This document shows, one piece after another, positions 42,668-51,758 of a DNA stretch of 64,000 bases. A program made the translations under genes and the position numbers. Where the stretch lies: the NCBI RefSeq assembly GCF_002355335.1, contig NZ_AP014946.1, positions 3,983,501 to 4,047,500 on the forward strand, written 5' to 3'. Under the pieces are notes generated by a model. It was given only the letters and a program-made list of their open reading frames with translations, made no database searches and was not told the origin of the DNA. The DNA comes from Variibacter gotjawalensis (GTDB lineage Bacteria > Pseudomonadota > Alphaproteobacteria > Rhizobiales > Xanthobacteraceae). Within the stretch, counting starts at the first letter, position 1. Every line of letters begins with the position of its first letter.

Positions 42668-44470
42668 ATGTCGAAACAAACCTTTCGGCGACCCGACCCT
42701 TTTCGGGCGGCGCTCTCCTTCACGTTCGCGCATTGGGCGCGGCAACGCGGCGCGGTCTCCCTCGTCGCGGCGCTCGTCGTCATCCAAACGATGGCCGACG
42801 TTTTTGTCCCGCTCTTCGCGGGTAAACTCGTCGACGCGGTCGCGCTCGGCCTCACGGACCGTGACGCCGCGACGCGCGCTGCGCTATGGGCGCTCGGCGC
42901 AATGCTGGCGCTCGGCGTTGGCGCACTTGTCTTCCGCCACCTCACCTTCGTCGGCGTCACGCAGGTGACGCTGAAGACGATGACGGAGGTCGCGCAAGAA
43001 GGCTTTGCCCGCGTGCAACGCTTCTCGACGGACTGGCACGCGAACAACTTCGCGGGCTCGACCGTGCGCAAAGTCACGCGCGGCATGTGGGCACTCGACC
43101 TGCTGACCGACACGCTGCTGATCGCATTGCTGCCGTCGATCGTGGTGCTCGTCGGCACGACGATCCTGCTCGGCTGGAATTGGCCGATCCTCGGCGCGAT
43201 CGTCTTTGCGGGCGCCGTCGTCTATGTCGGCATGACGGTCGTGGTGTCGTTGAAGTACGTCTCGCCGTCGGCACGGCTCGCGAACTCGTGGGACACCCGC
43301 GTCGGCGGCGCATTGGCTGACGCTGTCTCGTGCAACGCGGTGGTGAAATCGTTCGGCGCGGAGGCACGAGAGGATGCGCGGCTTTCGCACGTCCTCTCAA
43401 AGTGGCGGACCCGCACGCGGCGCACATGGCTGCGCGGCACCAACGCGGGCACGGCGCAGAACGCCGTGTTGCTGGTGTTGCGTGCGGCCATCCTCGGCGG
43501 CGTGCTCGTGATGTGGATGCGTGGTCAGGCGAGCGCCGGTGACGTCGCTTTCGTTCTTACGTCCTACACGGTCGTGCAGGGCTATCTGCGCGATGTCGGC
43601 ATGCACGTGCACAATCTCCAGCGCTCCGTGAACGACATGGAGGAGCTTGTGGCGTTGTCTGCGGCCACGCTCGGCGTTGCGGATCGCAGCGATGCGAAGC
43701 CGATCAAGGTGACGCGCGGCGAAGTCGCCTTCGAGAACGTGACCTTCCACTACGGCGGTCACGCGGAGCCGCTCTATCGCGACTTCTCGGTGACGCTGCG
43801 CGCCGGCGAGAAGGTCGGCCTCGTCGGACGTTCCGGCTCCGGGAAGACGACGTTCGTCAAGCTCATCCAACGGCTTTACGACGTCAACGCGGGGCGCATC
43901 GCGATCGACGGCCAGGAGATCGCGGCGGCGACGCAGGCGAGCCTGCGCGGCCAAATTGCGATCGTTCAGCAGGAGCCGCTCCTGTTCCACCGCTCGCTGG
44001 CGGAGAACATCGCTTACGGCCGGCCTGGCGCGAGCCAGTCCGATATCGAGCGCGCGGCGCGCCTCGCCAACGCGCACGACTTCATCACGCGGCTGCCCTC
44101 CGGCTATTCGACGCTGGTCGGCGAACGCGGCGTGAAGCTGTCGGGCGGCGAACGTCAGCGTGTCGCGCTGGCGCGAGCGTTCCTCGCCGACGCGCCGATC
44201 CTCATCCTGGACGAGGCAACTTCCAGCCTCGACTCGGAATCCGAGGCGTTGGTGCAGGAGGCGATGGAGCGGCTGATGGCGAACCGCACGACAATCGTTA
44301 TCGCGCATCGTCTCTCGACGGTCCGCGCGATGGATCGCATCTTGGTCTTCGACCGCGGCACGATCGCCGAGGAAGGCGACCACGCCAGCCTCGTGCGTCT
44401 TGACGGCGGCATCTACCGCGCATTGTTCGAGCGTCAAGCGCTCGAACTCACCAAGGGACTTGCCGCGTAA
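42668..44470 (+). CDS. ABC exporter, fused permease and ATP-binding domains
   Basis: 600 residues. Six transmembrane helices (about 28-310) precede an ATPase with Walker A GRSGSGKTTF, signature KLSGGERQRVALARAF, Walker B ILILDEATSSLDSES and the H-loop IVIAHRLS. It is of type IV (MsbA/lipid- or peptide-exporter-like) and would work as a homodimer. ATG 42668 was chosen over the in-frame codon at 42629, since the protein start (SKQTFRRPDPFRAAL) fits the family. Convergent with the RND gene, 15 bases apart. Confidence 0.88.
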   Translation: MSKQTFRRPDPFRAALSFTFAHWARQRGAVSLVAALVVIQTMADVFVPLFAGKLVDAVALGLTDRDAATRAALWALGAMLALGVGALVFRHLTFVGVTQVTLKTMTEVAQEGFARVQRFSTDWHANNFAGSTVRKVTRGMWALDLLTDTLLIALLPSIVVLVGTTILLGWNWPILGAIVFAGAVVYVGMTVVVSLKYVSPSARLANSWDTRVGGALADAVSCNAVVKSFGAEAREDARLSHVLSKWRTRTRRTWLRGTNAGTAQNAVLLVLRAAILGGVLVMWMRGQASAGDVAFVLTSYTVVQGYLRDVGMHVHNLQRSVNDMEELVALSAATLGVADRSDAKPIKVTRGEVAFENVTFHYGGHAEPLYRDFSVTLRAGEKVGLVGRSGSGKTTFVKLIQRLYDVNAGRIAIDGQEIAAATQASLRGQIAIVQQEPLLFHRSLAENIAYGRPGASQSDIERAARLANAHDFITRLPSGYSTLVGERGVKLSGGERQRVALARAFLADAPILILDEATSSLDSESEALVQEAMERLMANRTTIVIAHRLSTVRAMDRILVFDRGTIAEEGDHASLVRLDGGIYRALFERQALELTKGLAA

Positions 44471-44485
44471 TCGTACGCGGCGAGA

Positions 44486-47400
44486 TTAGTGCACCGTCGC
44501 CGGTTCGGCGTGGGCCGGCGGCGGTTCGCGCTCGCCCTCGGCCGGCTCGTGGATACGGAACCACGCGACGTAAAGCGCCGGCAGGAACAGCAGCGTGAGC
44601 ACCGTACCGACGATGATGCCGCCCATCATGGCGTAAGCCATCGGGCCCCAGAACACTTCGCGCGCAATCGGGATCAGCGCCAGCGATGCCGCTGCCGCCG
44701 TGAGCAGAATCGGCCGCATGCGATGCTCGGTCGCGTCAACCACCGCGTCCCAAGCGTTCCAACCCTCTTTGCGATGATCCTCGATCTGCACGATCAGGAT
44801 CACCGAGTTTCTGATGAGAATGCCGATCAGCGCCAGCACGCCGAGGATCGCGACGAAGCCGAGTGGCGCGCCGCTCGGTAACAACGCGGCGACGACGCCG
44901 ATCAGCGCCAGCGGCGCGACCGCGACGACGAGGAACAATCGGCTGAAGCTCTGCAGCTGGATCATCAGGATCGTCGCCATGATCAGCAGCATCAGCGGCA
45001 CGACCGCCGCGATCGGCCCCTGCGCCTTCCCGCTGTCTTCGACCGGGCCACCCGCTACGATGCTGAAGCCGACCGGCAGTTCCTCGGTAAATTTCTTGAT
45101 GCTCGGCTCGAGCTGCTTGACCAGCGTATCCGGCTGCGTCGCGTCCGTGATCGTGCCTTTGACGATGATCGTCGGCACGCGGCTGCGCCGCCAGATCAAC
45201 GGCTGCTCGAGTTCGTAACGGAAATTCGCGACCGCCGCGAGCGGGACCGACTGCCCGCTGCGCGCCGGCAACTGAAGATTCTGGAAGGTCTCGATCGAGC
45301 CGCGTTCTTCGCCGCGGGCACGGCCGACAACGTTGATGAGATAAATGTTGTCGCGCACCTGCGTGACGGCAGCGCCGCCGACGACACCGTTGAGAGTCTG
45401 CGAAATATCTTCCGACGATACGCCAAGTTGCCGCGCTTTATCTTGAAGAACATCAACCTTCAGCACACGCGCGGGCTCGTTCCAATCGAAGACGACGCTG
45501 CCGATACGCCCATTCTCGCTCACGACTTGCGCCAGCTTGTGCGCCTGGAAGCGAAGCGCCTGCAGGTCCGGCCCGCTCAAGCGATACTGAATCGGACGGC
45601 CGGACGGCGGACCAAGCGCCAGCGGATTGACCAGCGTGTCGACGCCGACGAACTCGTCCTGCAGCACCTTATTGAGCCGCAATTGAACACGCTGGCGCGC
45701 CGCGAGGTCTTTCGTGACGATCACGACCTGCCCATAGAAGACGTTGGCGGGCTGCACGTCGAACGACAGCACGAAGCGTACGGCGCTCTGCCCGACATAA
45801 GACGACCAGCGATTGATGTCGGCATCGCCCGCGAGATGTCTCTCGAAGCGGTCCATCTGCGCTTTCGTCTCGGCAATCGACGCATTGGCCGGCAGCGTGA
45901 AATCGACCGTCAATTCGGGCCGATCCGACGATGGGAAGAATTGCTGCTGCACGTAGCGCATCCCGAACACCGACAGCGCGAACATCGCGACGGTGATCGC
46001 GATCGTGATCCATCGCGCACGCATCGCCAGCAGCAGAGTACGCCGGAACATCGTCGCGAAACGGCTCGGCTTCGCATCGTGCTTATGCATCGTCTTCGGG
46101 AGGATGTGGACGCCGAGCAGCGGCGTGAAGATCACCGCGACAATCCACGACAGCAGCAACGACACCGCAATCACGACGAACAGCGTGAAAGTGTACTCAC
46201 CGGCAGCGCTCGAGTTGAGGCCGATCGGAATGAAGCCCGCGACCGTGACCAGCGTGCCGGTCAGCATCGGGAACGCGGTCGATGTGTAAACGGCGGTCGC
46301 GGCTTTTCGTAAGTTATCGCCGGCCTCCAGCCGCGCGACCATCATCTCCACCGCGATCATCGCATCGTCGACCAAGAGGCCGAGCGAGATAATCAGCGCA
46401 CCGAGTGAGATGCGCTGCAGTGAGATGCCGAGATACGCCATGATCAGGAACGTGATCGCGAGCACCAGCGGAATCGACAACGCGACGACCAGTCCGGCGC
46501 GCAAGCCAAGGCTGATGAAACTGACGACGAGCACGATCGCGACGGCTTCGAACAGCGCGCGCGTGAAGCCGCCGACCGCTTCCTCGACGACGACCGGCTG
46601 ATCCGACACGAGATGCACGCCGACACCGATCGGCAGATCGCCGATGATCTCGCGCATTTTGTGCTTCAGCGCCTCGCCGAACTGCAGGAGGTTCGCGCCG
46701 GGCTTCATGCCGATGGCGAGGCCGATGGCGGGCTCACCACGGAAGCGGAAGAGATTCGTCGCCGGGTCCTGGTAGCCGCGCGTCACCGTCGCGACATCGC
46801 TGAGCCGGAAGAAGCGATCGTTGGCGCGGATGTTGATCGCCTTGAGGCTTTCCTCGGAGCTGAACTGCCCGCCGACGCGCACCGCGACACGCTCCGGCCC
46901 GCTCTGGATGACACCGGACGGCGAAACGGCATTCTGCTGCTGGAGCGTTTGAATCACTGCGTTGCGATCGATGCCGAGCGCCGCGAGTTGCCGCGTCGAG
47001 AATTCGAGATAGATGACTTCGTCCTGTGCACCGACGAGATCGACGCGGCCGACATTCGGCACGGTCAGCACTTTGGCGCGGACATTCTCGACATAGTCGC
47101 GCAGTTGCCGCTGCGTCAGGCCATCAGACGTGAAGGCATAAACGTTGCCGTAAACATCGCCGAACCGGTCGTTGAAGAACGGTCCTTGCGTACCTTGCGG
47201 GAACTGCGCGCGGATATCACCAATCATATTGCGGATGCGGTTCCACGTCGGCTGCACGTCGCGCGCCGGCGTGTTGTCGCGCAGATTGACGAAGATCGTC
47301 GTCTGCCCCGGTACCGTCACGCTGCGCGTGAAATCGAGCTGCTCCAACTCTTCGAGCTTCTTCTCGATGCGATCCGTGATCTGCATGATGGTTTCTTGCG

Positions 47401-47575
47401 CGGTCGCGCCCGGCCAGCTCGCTTGGATCAACATCGTCTTGATCGTGAAGGCCGGATCTTCCTCACGGCCGAGGCTGACATACGACATGACGCCGGCAAT
47501 CGCCGAAACGATCATGAAGTAGAAGATCATCGACTGATGACGGAGCGCCCAGTCGGAGAGGTTGAAATTGCTCAC
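44486..47575 (-). CDS. RND efflux pump, inner-membrane transporter (AcrB/TriC-like)
   Basis: 1029 residues with the RND plan: one N-terminal helix (QSMIFYFMIVSAIAGVMSY), a porter domain, eleven more helices and an internal repeat. The proton-relay pair is in LGLLVDDAMIAVE (TM4) and a second LVTVAGFIPIGL block follows. Start overlaps the stop of the first adaptor gene. Pumps lipophilic compounds using the proton gradient. No outer-membrane factor gene is adjacent. Confidence 0.92.
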   Translation of the reverse strand: MSNFNLSDWALRHQSMIFYFMIVSAIAGVMSYVSLGREEDPAFTIKTMLIQASWPGATAQETIMQITDRIEKKLEELEQLDFTRSVTVPGQTTIFVNLRDNTPARDVQPTWNRIRNMIGDIRAQFPQGTQGPFFNDRFGDVYGNVYAFTSDGLTQRQLRDYVENVRAKVLTVPNVGRVDLVGAQDEVIYLEFSTRQLAALGIDRNAVIQTLQQQNAVSPSGVIQSGPERVAVRVGGQFSSEESLKAINIRANDRFFRLSDVATVTRGYQDPATNLFRFRGEPAIGLAIGMKPGANLLQFGEALKHKMREIIGDLPIGVGVHLVSDQPVVVEEAVGGFTRALFEAVAIVLVVSFISLGLRAGLVVALSIPLVLAITFLIMAYLGISLQRISLGALIISLGLLVDDAMIAVEMMVARLEAGDNLRKAATAVYTSTAFPMLTGTLVTVAGFIPIGLNSSAAGEYTFTLFVVIAVSLLLSWIVAVIFTPLLGVHILPKTMHKHDAKPSRFATMFRRTLLLAMRARWITIAITVAMFALSVFGMRYVQQQFFPSSDRPELTVDFTLPANASIAETKAQMDRFERHLAGDADINRWSSYVGQSAVRFVLSFDVQPANVFYGQVVIVTKDLAARQRVQLRLNKVLQDEFVGVDTLVNPLALGPPSGRPIQYRLSGPDLQALRFQAHKLAQVVSENGRIGSVVFDWNEPARVLKVDVLQDKARQLGVSSEDISQTLNGVVGGAAVTQVRDNIYLINVVGRARGEERGSIETFQNLQLPARSGQSVPLAAVANFRYELEQPLIWRRSRVPTIIVKGTITDATQPDTLVKQLEPSIKKFTEELPVGFSIVAGGPVEDSGKAQGPIAAVVPLMLLIMATILMIQLQSFSRLFLVVAVAPLALIGVVAALLPSGAPLGFVAILGVLALIGILIRNSVILIVQIEDHRKEGWNAWDAVVDATEHRMRPILLTAAAASLALIPIAREVFWGPMAYAMMGGIIVGTVLTLLFLPALYVAWFRIHEPAEGEREPPPAHAEPATVH

Positions 47576-48636
47576 CGCGCCGCTCCTTCGACAATCTTCA
47601 CCGCTTGGCCGGGCTGCAGGCTATTCACGCCTGCCGTCACGACGCGCATACCGGGCGTTACGCCCTCCGCGATCCTGACCCAACCATTGTCGCGCCGGCC
47701 GATACGTACATCGCGCAGCGACACCGTCTTGGCGCTCTCGTCGACGACCCACACTTTCGTCGCGCCGTTCTGATCGAGCACTGCGGATGCAGGCAGTTCG
47801 ATCTCGGGCGATGGCTTGCTCGTTACGTTCGCCGTGATCGTGGTGCCGAGCCGGAAACTCGACGGCGGGTTCTCCAGCGTGATGCGTACGCGCCGCGTCC
47901 GCGTTGTCGGATCGGCCTGCGGCGCGACTTCGCGCACAACACCCGCGACATGAACGTCCGGGCTGATCTGCAGATGCACATCGAAGCGCGTGCCCGCTTC
48001 GAGCCCACCCGCGATGCCTTCCGGCACGTCGACGACGGCCTCACGCACATCCGGTCGCGCGACCGACAGCACCGTCTGGCCGGGCGACACGACTTGCCCA
48101 ACCTCGGCATCGACCGAGGTCACGACGCCGTCGAAATCGGACGTCAGCTGCGCGTAGCCGAATTGCTCCTGCGCTTTCGCGAGATTGGCGCGGGCGCGCG
48201 ACACCGAAGCTTCCGCCGACTCGCGCGACTGCTGGGCGAGTTCGAATTGCGCCTGCGTTGTCGTGTTTTGCTCGAGCAACGTCCGCTGGCGCGACTCTGT
48301 TGCGGTCGCATTAGCAAGTTGCGCCAGCGAATTTGCAAGATCGGCCTGCGCGGACCGCACCGCAAGCTCCAGCGCGACCGGATCGATCGCGGCGAGCCGC
48401 TGCCCGCGCGTCACCGGATCGCCGACATTGACGTCGCGCGCAACGATGCGTCCGAGAACGCGGAAGCCGAGTGTCGAGCGATAACGTGGCTCGACGACAC
48501 CGGCGAAACCGAATGTGCGCGGCACATGCGGCTCGACCAGCATCGAGAGCACCGGACGCACGACATGCGGCGGCTCTTCCTTCTTGCAGGCAACGAGCGC
48601 GAGCGGAACGAGCAGCAAAGCGAAGCGCGATTTCAT
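47572..48636 (-). CDS. RND periplasmic adaptor (lipoprotein), second of two
   Basis: 354 residues. The lipoprotein signal ends LVPLALVACKK, with Cys17 as the lipid anchor. The membrane-fusion hallmarks are FRVLGRIVARDVNVGDPVTRGQ, a coiled-coil hairpin (about 95-160) and QLTSDFDGVVTSVDAEVGQVV, then a beta-barrel. It bridges the inner-membrane pump and an outer-membrane channel. Overlaps the adaptor gene upstream and the pump gene downstream by ATGA. Confidence 0.9.
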   Translation of the reverse strand: MKSRFALLLVPLALVACKKEEPPHVVRPVLSMLVEPHVPRTFGFAGVVEPRYRSTLGFRVLGRIVARDVNVGDPVTRGQRLAAIDPVALELAVRSAQADLANSLAQLANATATESRQRTLLEQNTTTQAQFELAQQSRESAEASVSRARANLAKAQEQFGYAQLTSDFDGVVTSVDAEVGQVVSPGQTVLSVARPDVREAVVDVPEGIAGGLEAGTRFDVHLQISPDVHVAGVVREVAPQADPTTRTRRVRITLENPPSSFRLGTTITANVTSKPSPEIELPASAVLDQNGATKVWVVDESAKTVSLRDVRIGRRDNGWVRIAEGVTPGMRVVTAGVNSLQPGQAVKIVEGAAR

Positions 48637-49706
48637 TTAGCGCCTCCCTGTGCGAAGGCGACGACCTTGTTCGGCCATAGAAGTTGCGCCCCGCTGGTCA
48701 CGAGCACTTCGCCGGGCTTCACGCCATCGCGCAGCACGACCTCACCCGTGTGATAGCTATCGATGACGATTTTGCGCAGCGACACGGTCTTCTTCGTCGG
48801 ATCGACAACCCAAACGGCGGGGAAGCCGCTATCGAGCGTCAGCGCCGCGGCCGGAATGATCACCAGCGACCGCGCGCGGAATTTGCCGGAGCCGACAACG
48901 GGCGCGCCGAGCGCCATCGCGGGCGGCGGATCGATGATGTTGACCTTGACGCGCACCGTGCCCGTCTGCGGATCGATCGTCGGCGAGACCTCGCGCACCT
49001 TGCCCTTCGCCGTCACGGCGGGGTCGGATATCAGCGCGAGTTCGATCGTGCCGTCGTCGGCCGGCTGCTGCACGAACACCGACTCGTAAACGTTGAACAC
49101 CGCGTCGCGCGGGCCGTCCTGCGCGATGCTGAACATCGTCTGCGCCGCCTGCACGACCTGCCCGACCTCGACGTTGCGTGCCGTGATCGTTCCCGAGACA
49201 CCGGCGCGCAAGATGGTATGACCGAGCTGATCGCGCGCGGTGCCGAGCTGAGCCTGCGCGGATTGCAGCGTGCCCTCGGCGGTGCGGAACGATGCTTCGG
49301 CCTGATCGTATTCGCGGCGTGTCGTGAAGCCGCGATCCATCAGCTGCTTCTGCCGATCGAACGCGGACGATGCCTGACGTAACTGCGCTTCGGCCGCCTG
49401 CACGGTCGCCTCGGCGGCCGTAACGTTGGCTTGCTGCTCTTGCGGATCGACCTCGGCGAGCACCTGATCGGGCGTTACATGCGCGCCGACATCGACGTTG
49501 CGCTGGATCACGCGGCCACTGACTCGGAACGAGAGATCGCTCTGGATGCGCGCTCTCACCTCGCCGGTAAGAACGACGGCGGGCGCATAGTCGGTCGCGC
49601 GCGCGGTCTCGACGCCGACCCTGAGCGGCTGGCGCTCAGGCGGCGCGGCTTCTTGGCCGCATCCGGCCAAAAGCAGAAGCGCCAAACAACTAATCCCCGC
49701 CCGCAT
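48633..49706 (-). CDS. RND periplasmic adaptor (lipoprotein), first of two
   Basis: 357 residues. Lipobox LLLLAGCGQ near 9-17. The lipoyl half-motifs are FRVSGRVIQRNVDVGAHVTPDQ and TILRAGVSGTITARNVEVGQVV, with a helical hairpin between. It is clearly different in sequence from the other adaptor, so the pump probably uses a heteromeric adaptor ring, as TriA/TriB do for TriC. ATG 49706 has AGGAGG at good distance; 49730 is not needed. Confidence 0.9.
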   Translation of the reverse strand: MRAGISCLALLLLAGCGQEAAPPERQPLRVGVETARATDYAPAVVLTGEVRARIQSDLSFRVSGRVIQRNVDVGAHVTPDQVLAEVDPQEQQANVTAAEATVQAAEAQLRQASSAFDRQKQLMDRGFTTRREYDQAEASFRTAEGTLQSAQAQLGTARDQLGHTILRAGVSGTITARNVEVGQVVQAAQTMFSIAQDGPRDAVFNVYESVFVQQPADDGTIELALISDPAVTAKGKVREVSPTIDPQTGTVRVKVNIIDPPPAMALGAPVVGSGKFRARSLVIIPAAALTLDSGFPAVWVVDPTKKTVSLRKIVIDSYHTGEVVLRDGVKPGEVLVTSGAQLLWPNKVVAFAQGGAK

Positions 49707-49735
49707 CGGAAAGCCTCCTGGAGCAGCCATGCAAA

Positions 49736-49747
49736 TTGCTAAAGCAA
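49736..49747. promoter_or_regulatory. Small palindrome upstream of RND operon
   Basis: TTGCT-AA-AGCAA lies about 30 bases before the first adaptor start, in the leader. A local repressor site is possible; no regulator is adjacent. Confidence 0.3.
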
Positions 49748-49858
49748 CTGCGCTCTCATAGCGCCGTGCATGCTGCAGCGCAATGTATCGCGCATGCGGG
49801 ATGCCGCAATTGCGTCGGTTTTGTTGCCGGAATGTAAAGTTGACTCGACTTGCACTTC

Positions 49859-49972
49859 GTAGCCCGGATGAAGCGGCGGCGCGCTAGCGCCGTACGCAAA
49901 ATCCGGGAACAGACTCGCGGCTAATTCAGTTCCCGGATGTCGCGCGGCTTCGCCGCCGCTCATCCGGGCTAC
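49859..49972. repeat. REP-like element, family B
   Basis: GTAGCCCGGATGAAGCG ... GCTCATCCGGGCTAC inverted pair with inner AAAATCCGGGAA/TTCCCGGATG arms. It ends 5 bases before the DUF427 3' end. Confidence 0.85.
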
Positions 49973-49977
49973 GAATT

Positions 49978-50262
49978 CTACGGCTTCACCTCAACGTCGC
50001 GCCAGAAGCCGAACCGTTCGGCCGTCGCCTGCATCGCGGGAAGCGGCGCCTCGTACTGCCACGCCGCGCGCGCATATCGATCGCCGTCGATGATGACATC
50101 ATAGAACTGCACACCGTGTGGACACTTGAGATCGTCCGGCGTTCTCGCCGTTTTCTCCAGCCACTCGGTGCGCACGTCGCGCGTCGGGAAATATTGATAG
50201 CCCGCGCACGCTATGACGTCGTTACTATCGGCTACGACGGAGCCTTTCACACTTGCGCGCAT
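49978..50262 (-). CDS. DUF427 domain protein
   Basis: 94 residues. YQYFPTRDVRTEWLEKT and CPHGVQFYDVIIDGDRYARAAWQY are the DUF427 core, a small beta-fold of unknown function. ATG 50262 overlaps the stop of the cyclopropane synthase gene, so the two are translationally coupled; the longer frame to 50667 lies inside that gene. Confidence 0.8.
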   Translation of the reverse strand: MRASVKGSVVADSNDVIACAGYQYFPTRDVRTEWLEKTARTPDDLKCPHGVQFYDVIIDGDRYARAAWQYEAPLPAMQATAERFGFWRDVEVKP

Positions 50263-51479
50263 CAGCGTGCCACCAGTTTGTATTGCCCGACATCGAGCGT
50301 GCCGAGGCGGAAGCCCGTCTCGCAATAGGCCAAATAGTATTCCCACATGCGCTTGAAGCGCAGGTCGAAGCCGAGCGCCTGGATCGACGGCCATGCGCGC
50401 TGAAAGCGCTGTTGCCATTCGGCGAGCGTCCGCGCGTAGCTTTCGCCGAACATATCGGCTTTCACCAGCGCCAGACCGGCGCGTTCGGCCTCGCGTCGGA
50501 TCGCATCGACGGTGAGCAGCATGCCACCCGGGAAAATGTAGCGCTGTATGAAGTCCGGCCGCTGCCGGTAGGCCGCAAAGCGCGAGACCTCGATCGTGAT
50601 CGCCTGCAACACCGCGATGCCGTGCGGCTTGAGGCGCTCGCGCACGGTGCGGAAGAATGTCGGCCAATAATTCTCGCCGACCGCCTCGATCATCTCGATC
50701 GAAACGATCTTGTCGAACAAGCCGTCAACGTCGCGATAATCCTGCAGGCGCAGCTGGGCCTTGTCGCCTTCGGCGCGCACGCGGTCGCTCGCGAGAGCAA
50801 GTTGCTCGGTCGAGAGCGTGACGCCGGTGAGCGTCGCGTCTTTGGCGAGCAGCGCGCGCGCCATCGCGCCCCAGCCGATGCCGATCTCCAGCACTTTGTC
50901 GTGTGGCTGGACCTCCAGAAGCTCGATCGCATGCGCGATCTTGTTCGCCTGCGCGTCTTCGAGACTTTGTGTCGGCGACTGATACATGGCTGACGAATAG
51001 GTCATGCTCGGATCGAGCCAGCCTTCGTAGAATTTGTTGCCGAGATCGTAATGCGCCGCGATGTTCCGCCGCGAGCCGCGCCGCGTATTCTCGTTGAGGA
51101 CATGCAGCGCACGGCCGGTCCATTTCGCCAGCCGCGAGCCTTCCATCGCGGAAGCAAGAGCTGCCTCGTTTTTGGTCGCCCACATAAGCAGTGCGGTGAG
51201 ATCCGGGCTCGCCACATCGCCATCCATATAGGCTTCGGCGAAACCGACATCGCCGCCGCGGAACAAACGCCAGATACCGCGCCAACGCTTGATGACGACA
51301 GTCGCCTCCGGCCCATCTTCGCGCCCAAAAACATGGATGCGTTCACCGCTCGGCGTCTCTATCGTCAAGCGGCCCTGATCGACCCGCCCGAGATGGCGCA
51401 GCAGCACGGCGCGCAACCACGCGCTTGGGCGCAGGCGTTCAAGAGCCGAGGTCGGCGGCGGTGAGGTCACAATCGACAT
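50262..51479 (-). CDS. cfa: Cyclopropane-fatty-acyl-phospholipid synthase
   Basis: 405 residues. The SAM site is VLEIGIGWGAMARAL. Catalytic-region blocks are AHYDLGNKFYEGWLDPSMTY, FDKIVSIEMIEAVGENYW and FIQRYIFPGGMLLT. An N-terminal lipid-binding domain precedes them. It methylenates membrane unsaturated acyl chains from S-adenosylmethionine. ATG 51479 (SIVTSPPP) was chosen over 51554, whose first 25 codons are Arg-rich and unlike the family. Followed by the coupled DUF427 gene. Confidence 0.9.
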   Translation of the reverse strand: MSIVTSPPPTSALERLRPSAWLRAVLLRHLGRVDQGRLTIETPSGERIHVFGREDGPEATVVIKRWRGIWRLFRGGDVGFAEAYMDGDVASPDLTALLMWATKNEAALASAMEGSRLAKWTGRALHVLNENTRRGSRRNIAAHYDLGNKFYEGWLDPSMTYSSAMYQSPTQSLEDAQANKIAHAIELLEVQPHDKVLEIGIGWGAMARALLAKDATLTGVTLSTEQLALASDRVRAEGDKAQLRLQDYRDVDGLFDKIVSIEMIEAVGENYWPTFFRTVRERLKPHGIAVLQAITIEVSRFAAYRQRPDFIQRYIFPGGMLLTVDAIRREAERAGLALVKADMFGESYARTLAEWQQRFQRAWPSIQALGFDLRFKRMWEYYLAYCETGFRLGTLDVGQYKLVAR

Positions 51480-51758
51480 AGCGCTTCTTCGTCTCCAAAC
51501 TGCGGACGTGACGCGCCGGAATGGTCGGGGCGGCACGTCGCGAAAACGCGGCACTTCAACCGGCGAGAATCTTAACGTAAGAAATCCCGGCGAGACAATA
51601 TGTGGCGGCGCTCATCGTGCGCCGCAATGCGTGCCTCGCATGGTTGACGTTCCCAGGGAGCAGATTTGCCCAACGAGCAGATTTGAAACGACCCACTGAG
51701 CATTCTCCTTACCTTCGGTTCCGCCACCGCGACAATTCACGAACACGGCGCCGAGCCC

